Shown here piece by piece: positions 61,870 to 64,000 of a stretch of DNA of 64,000 nucleotides. Both the position numbers and the translations under genes were made by a program. The first letter of the stretch is position 1, and each line of letters begins with the position of its first letter. Under the pieces are notes generated by a model that saw only the letters and a program-made list of their open reading frames with translations, made no database searches and was not told the DNA's origin. The stretch covers positions 186,001-250,000 of the forward strand of contig NZ_JAJIWO010000001.1 in assembly GCF_020880695.1 (NCBI RefSeq), written 5' to 3'. Origin of the DNA: Mucilaginibacter sp. UR6-11. Lineage in GTDB: Bacteria > Bacteroidota > Bacteroidia > Sphingobacteriales > Sphingobacteriaceae.

Positions 61870-62730
61870 ATGAGGCAACTTAAAATTAGTGAGTCGATCA
61901 CCAATCGTGAGAGCGCATCGTTGAATCAATATTTGTCAGACATCGCAAAGATTCCGATGGTTACTCCGCAAGAAGAGGTGATCTTAACTCAAAAAATCCG
62001 CGAGGGCGACCAGGCGGCATTAGAACGGCTGACCACGGCCAACCTAAGATTCGTCGTTTCGGTGGCCAAACAATACCAGAGTTCAGGGATGACACTGGGC
62101 GATCTGATCAACGAAGGCAATGTCGGGCTGGTTAAAGCGGCGAAACGCTTCGATGAAACCAAGGGTTTCAAATTTATATCCTACGCGGTATGGTGGATCC
62201 GGCAATCCATCCTTTCGGCTATTAATGAGCAATCCCGGATGATCCGGCTGCCCTTGAACAAAGTTGGGGATCTCTCCAAAATTGCCAAAGCAGCATCACA
62301 GTTAGAACAAAAGTACGAAAGGCAGCCGACGCCGGAAGAGTTAGCAGAAACTTTGGAAATTACTGCTGACAAGGTTAGCGATGTCCTAAGCCATTCAGGC
62401 CGGCATATTTCCTATGATTCTCCATTTTCCAGCGAAGAGGATAATACCTTACTGGATGTGCTGCAAAGTTCGGAACCGGGAACAGATAAAGGACTGATGA
62501 CCGAATCTTTATCTACCGAGGTTGCGGAAAGCCTGCGGGTACTTGGCGAAAAGGAAAGAGATGTATTAACCCTGTTTTTCGGTCTCAGTGATGGGCAGGC
62601 GCATAGTTTGGAAGAGATCGGCGATAAATATGACCTTACCCGTGAACGGGTCAGGCAGATCAAAGACAAAGCGTTGGCCAGGCTTCGCGCCAGTTCCCAC
62701 ACCTGGGTGTTAAAGGGCTATTTAGATTAG
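61870..62730 (+). CDS. RNA polymerase sigma factor, primary-like (RpoD family)
   Basis: The protein has 286 residues, the short length normal for RpoD in Bacteroidota. Region 1.2 ([31 protein letters not shown]), region 2 ([36 protein letters not shown]), region 3, and region 4.2 ([28 protein letters not shown]) are all present. It differs at many places from the usual housekeeping protein of the phylum, so it is probably a second, alternative copy (group 2), not the main one. This is by memory of the family. Confidence 0.92.
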   Translation: MRQLKISESITNRESASLNQYLSDIAKIPMVTPQEEVILTQKIREGDQAALERLTTANLRFVVSVAKQYQSSGMTLGDLINEGNVGLVKAAKRFDETKGFKFISYAVWWIRQSILSAINEQSRMIRLPLNKVGDLSKIAKAASQLEQKYERQPTPEELAETLEITADKVSDVLSHSGRHISYDSPFSSEEDNTLLDVLQSSEPGTDKGLMTESLSTEVAESLRVLGEKERDVLTLFFGLSDGQAHSLEEIGDKYDLTRERVRQIKDKALARLRASSHTWVLKGYLD

Positions 62731-63403
62731 GGCAGTTTATAATACCAATCTGTCTCTTTTTCGCTCAGCGGCCACAGTTTCCAGCCGTCAAAGCGCTCGT
62801 CATAAAAAAACTTTTTTAAATCCAGCGACGTATTAGCTTACTGCCGGACCTAAAGTATAGTGACGTAACTTGTAGTATTACCCTTAGTTGACCGACTTTT
62901 TTTTTGCTCAAAATAATGTAAATAAAGACAGTCCCGATTAAGTTAAATTGAACTAGTATTCGGTTGTTGTTATCGATTAATCAATGTCTGTTACACATAT
63001 GTGGGCACACAAAGTCAAATGCGCCAAATAACATGCTAAAATGGAAAGGTATGCAAAGATTGAACTAGGGCTGAGGAATGTGCGTTTTGCGACTAACGAC
63101 CTATAATCGGAAAAATAGACAATTATCGTATTGCTCTCACCTAAATAACGGAGGGTTTCATTTACCGCTCTCCGCTATTTATATTAATTACTACGCTAAA
63201 TTGCTGATAGTCTCTACTCTAACCTAATCCATCATTACGAAAAACAACGAATCACAAACTATTAAAACAAAGAACTCACCAAAAAAGAAGTTAATATTGG
63301 CTTTTCAGCTACCTATAAGCCGCGGTATTTCTGCGCATATTGCCAGACTTCTAATTTGTCTACACGGCCGCCCGGCTTAAAAGCAGAATACAGGTAACAC
63401 TCT
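62731..63403. other. Gene-free region, 673 bp
   Basis: No gene, RNA or strong repeat was seen. A hairpin with an 11-bp stem containing one mismatch (63143-63153 with 63170-63180) is followed by AT-rich sequence and could end a transcript. Confidence 0.5.
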
Positions 63404-63997
63404 TTAAACATCATTTAACGTAGGTTGGAATTTTTTCAATTTATTCCACTTTTTGGCGATCCTGTCCAGCAGCGGCCCAAGTTGTTCCAGGCAGACCAGC
63501 ATTGCACTTTCCGGCATGTCACCGTAAAGATCACTGTATACAGTATCCAGCGCCTTATGGCCATCTACCACTACCTTTTTACCTTTGGCAGTTATCGTCA
63601 CCAGGCGAGACCTTTTGTCCAGCTCATCCGTTCTTTCGTCCAGTAAACCCTTTTTAACCAGCCGGTCTATCATTAAGATACCCGAAGATATTTCGATAAA
63701 ATGCATGTAGATCAGATCCTTTTTTCGGATAGGTTCCGTTTTTTGTACCGTTAAGAGAAACAGGAACTCATCAAAACTTGTCAACCCCATCGGTTTCATT
63801 TCAGTCATGGTAAAGAACATCCAAAGGCGCGAAAGACGGTTGATCACCTTGGTCAGCGCGTACCGGCAAGCGTAATCGGGACCACTGTCCTCGGTGTCCG
63901 GTATCACCGGAACCTGCTGTTTTTTCAAATAGTCCTTACAGAAATCCGCTATAGATCCCGCCGGGTTCTGCTCTTCGAAACCCACCCATTCCTGCAT
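63404..63997 (-). CDS. MarR-like transcriptional regulator
   Basis: The protein has 197 residues from the ATG at 63997; the start is 3 bp from the window end, so an earlier start cannot be excluded. Residues about 65-165 form a winged helix (LTSFDEFLFLLTVQKTEPIRKKDLIYMHFIEISSGILMIDRLVKKGLLDERTDELDKRSRLVTITAKGKKVV) typical of MarR proteins. The N-terminal 60 residues are an extension of unknown use. The controlled genes probably lie outside the window. Confidence 0.8.
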   Translation of the reverse strand: MQEWVGFEEQNPAGSIADFCKDYLKKQQVPVIPDTEDSGPDYACRYALTKVINRLSRLWMFFTMTEMKPMGLTSFDEFLFLLTVQKTEPIRKKDLIYMHFIEISSGILMIDRLVKKGLLDERTDELDKRSRLVTITAKGKKVVVDGHKALDTVYSDLYGDMPESAMLVCLEQLGPLLDRIAKKWNKLKKFQPTLNDV

Positions 63998-64000
63998 GAT

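Noticed and set aside
1..64000. CRISPR arrays, tRNA or rRNA genes, integrases, transposases and phage genes.
   Set aside because: None was seen: no regularly spaced repeats with unique spacers, no tRNA-like fold next to an integrase, and no transposase-like protein in any frame.

Overview
The window reads as chromosomal DNA of a Bacteroidota bacterium, most likely family Sphingobacteriaceae (Mucilaginibacter-like). The evidence is a SusC/SusD pair, DUF4249, DUF5686 and LA_2272-type repeat proteins, Cys-type lipoprotein signals, few Shine-Dalgarno sites, promoter elements of the Bacteroidota type (TTTG or TTG, about 20 nt, TAnnTTTG), and a short primary-type sigma factor. No rRNA or tRNA gene was seen, so the genus is inference.

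Layout. 1-2.7 kb: the 3' end of a TonB-dependent receptor, its DUF4249 lipoprotein, and a surface-repeat protein. 3.0-11.2 kb: a LacI-type regulator followed by a SusC/SusD nutrient-uptake operon with two more lipoproteins. Two identical 16-bp palindromes lie in its long upstream region, and a terminator closes it. 11.2-16.2 kb: an AraC regulator with a short-chain dehydrogenase (SDR), a sensor kinase pair, a cupin and a Crp/Fnr-type regulator. 16.3-21.5 kb: a signalling island with a CheB-CheR-PAS-kinase fusion and three stand-alone receiver proteins. 21.8-26.6 kb: small and membrane proteins, a repeat-rich non-coding stretch, and a DUF5686 outer-membrane protein. 26.6-32.9 kb: two minus-strand operons, NAD(P)-binding oxidoreductases plus an AraC regulator, and DJ-1/PfpI proteins plus small envelope proteins.

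33.3-44.4 kb is a compact, apparently complete uptake [NiFe]-hydrogenase locus. hypCBA runs left, and small subunit, large subunit, cytochrome b, protease, hypF, hypD, hypE and a nickel permease run right. The small subunit carries both extra cysteines known from oxygen-tolerant enzymes. A perfect CRP-type palindrome sits between the divergent halves.

44.5-52.5 kb is a run of redox enzymes, each paired with a regulator (ArsR, HxlR twice, AraC). Three of them have visible palindromic operators. 53.0-61.2 kb is one plus-strand operon that looks like a pathway for a nonulosonate-like sugar: glycosyltransferase-like protein, cytidylyltransferase, split transketolase, class III aminotransferase, SDR, a phosphatase-NeuB fusion, and a fatty-acid-hydroxylase-like membrane protein. 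It lacks the usual nucleotide-sugar entry enzymes and is the best candidate here for an undescribed pathway. 61.2-64 kb holds a decayed AraC gene, a second primary-like sigma factor, a long gene-free stretch and a MarR-type regulator.
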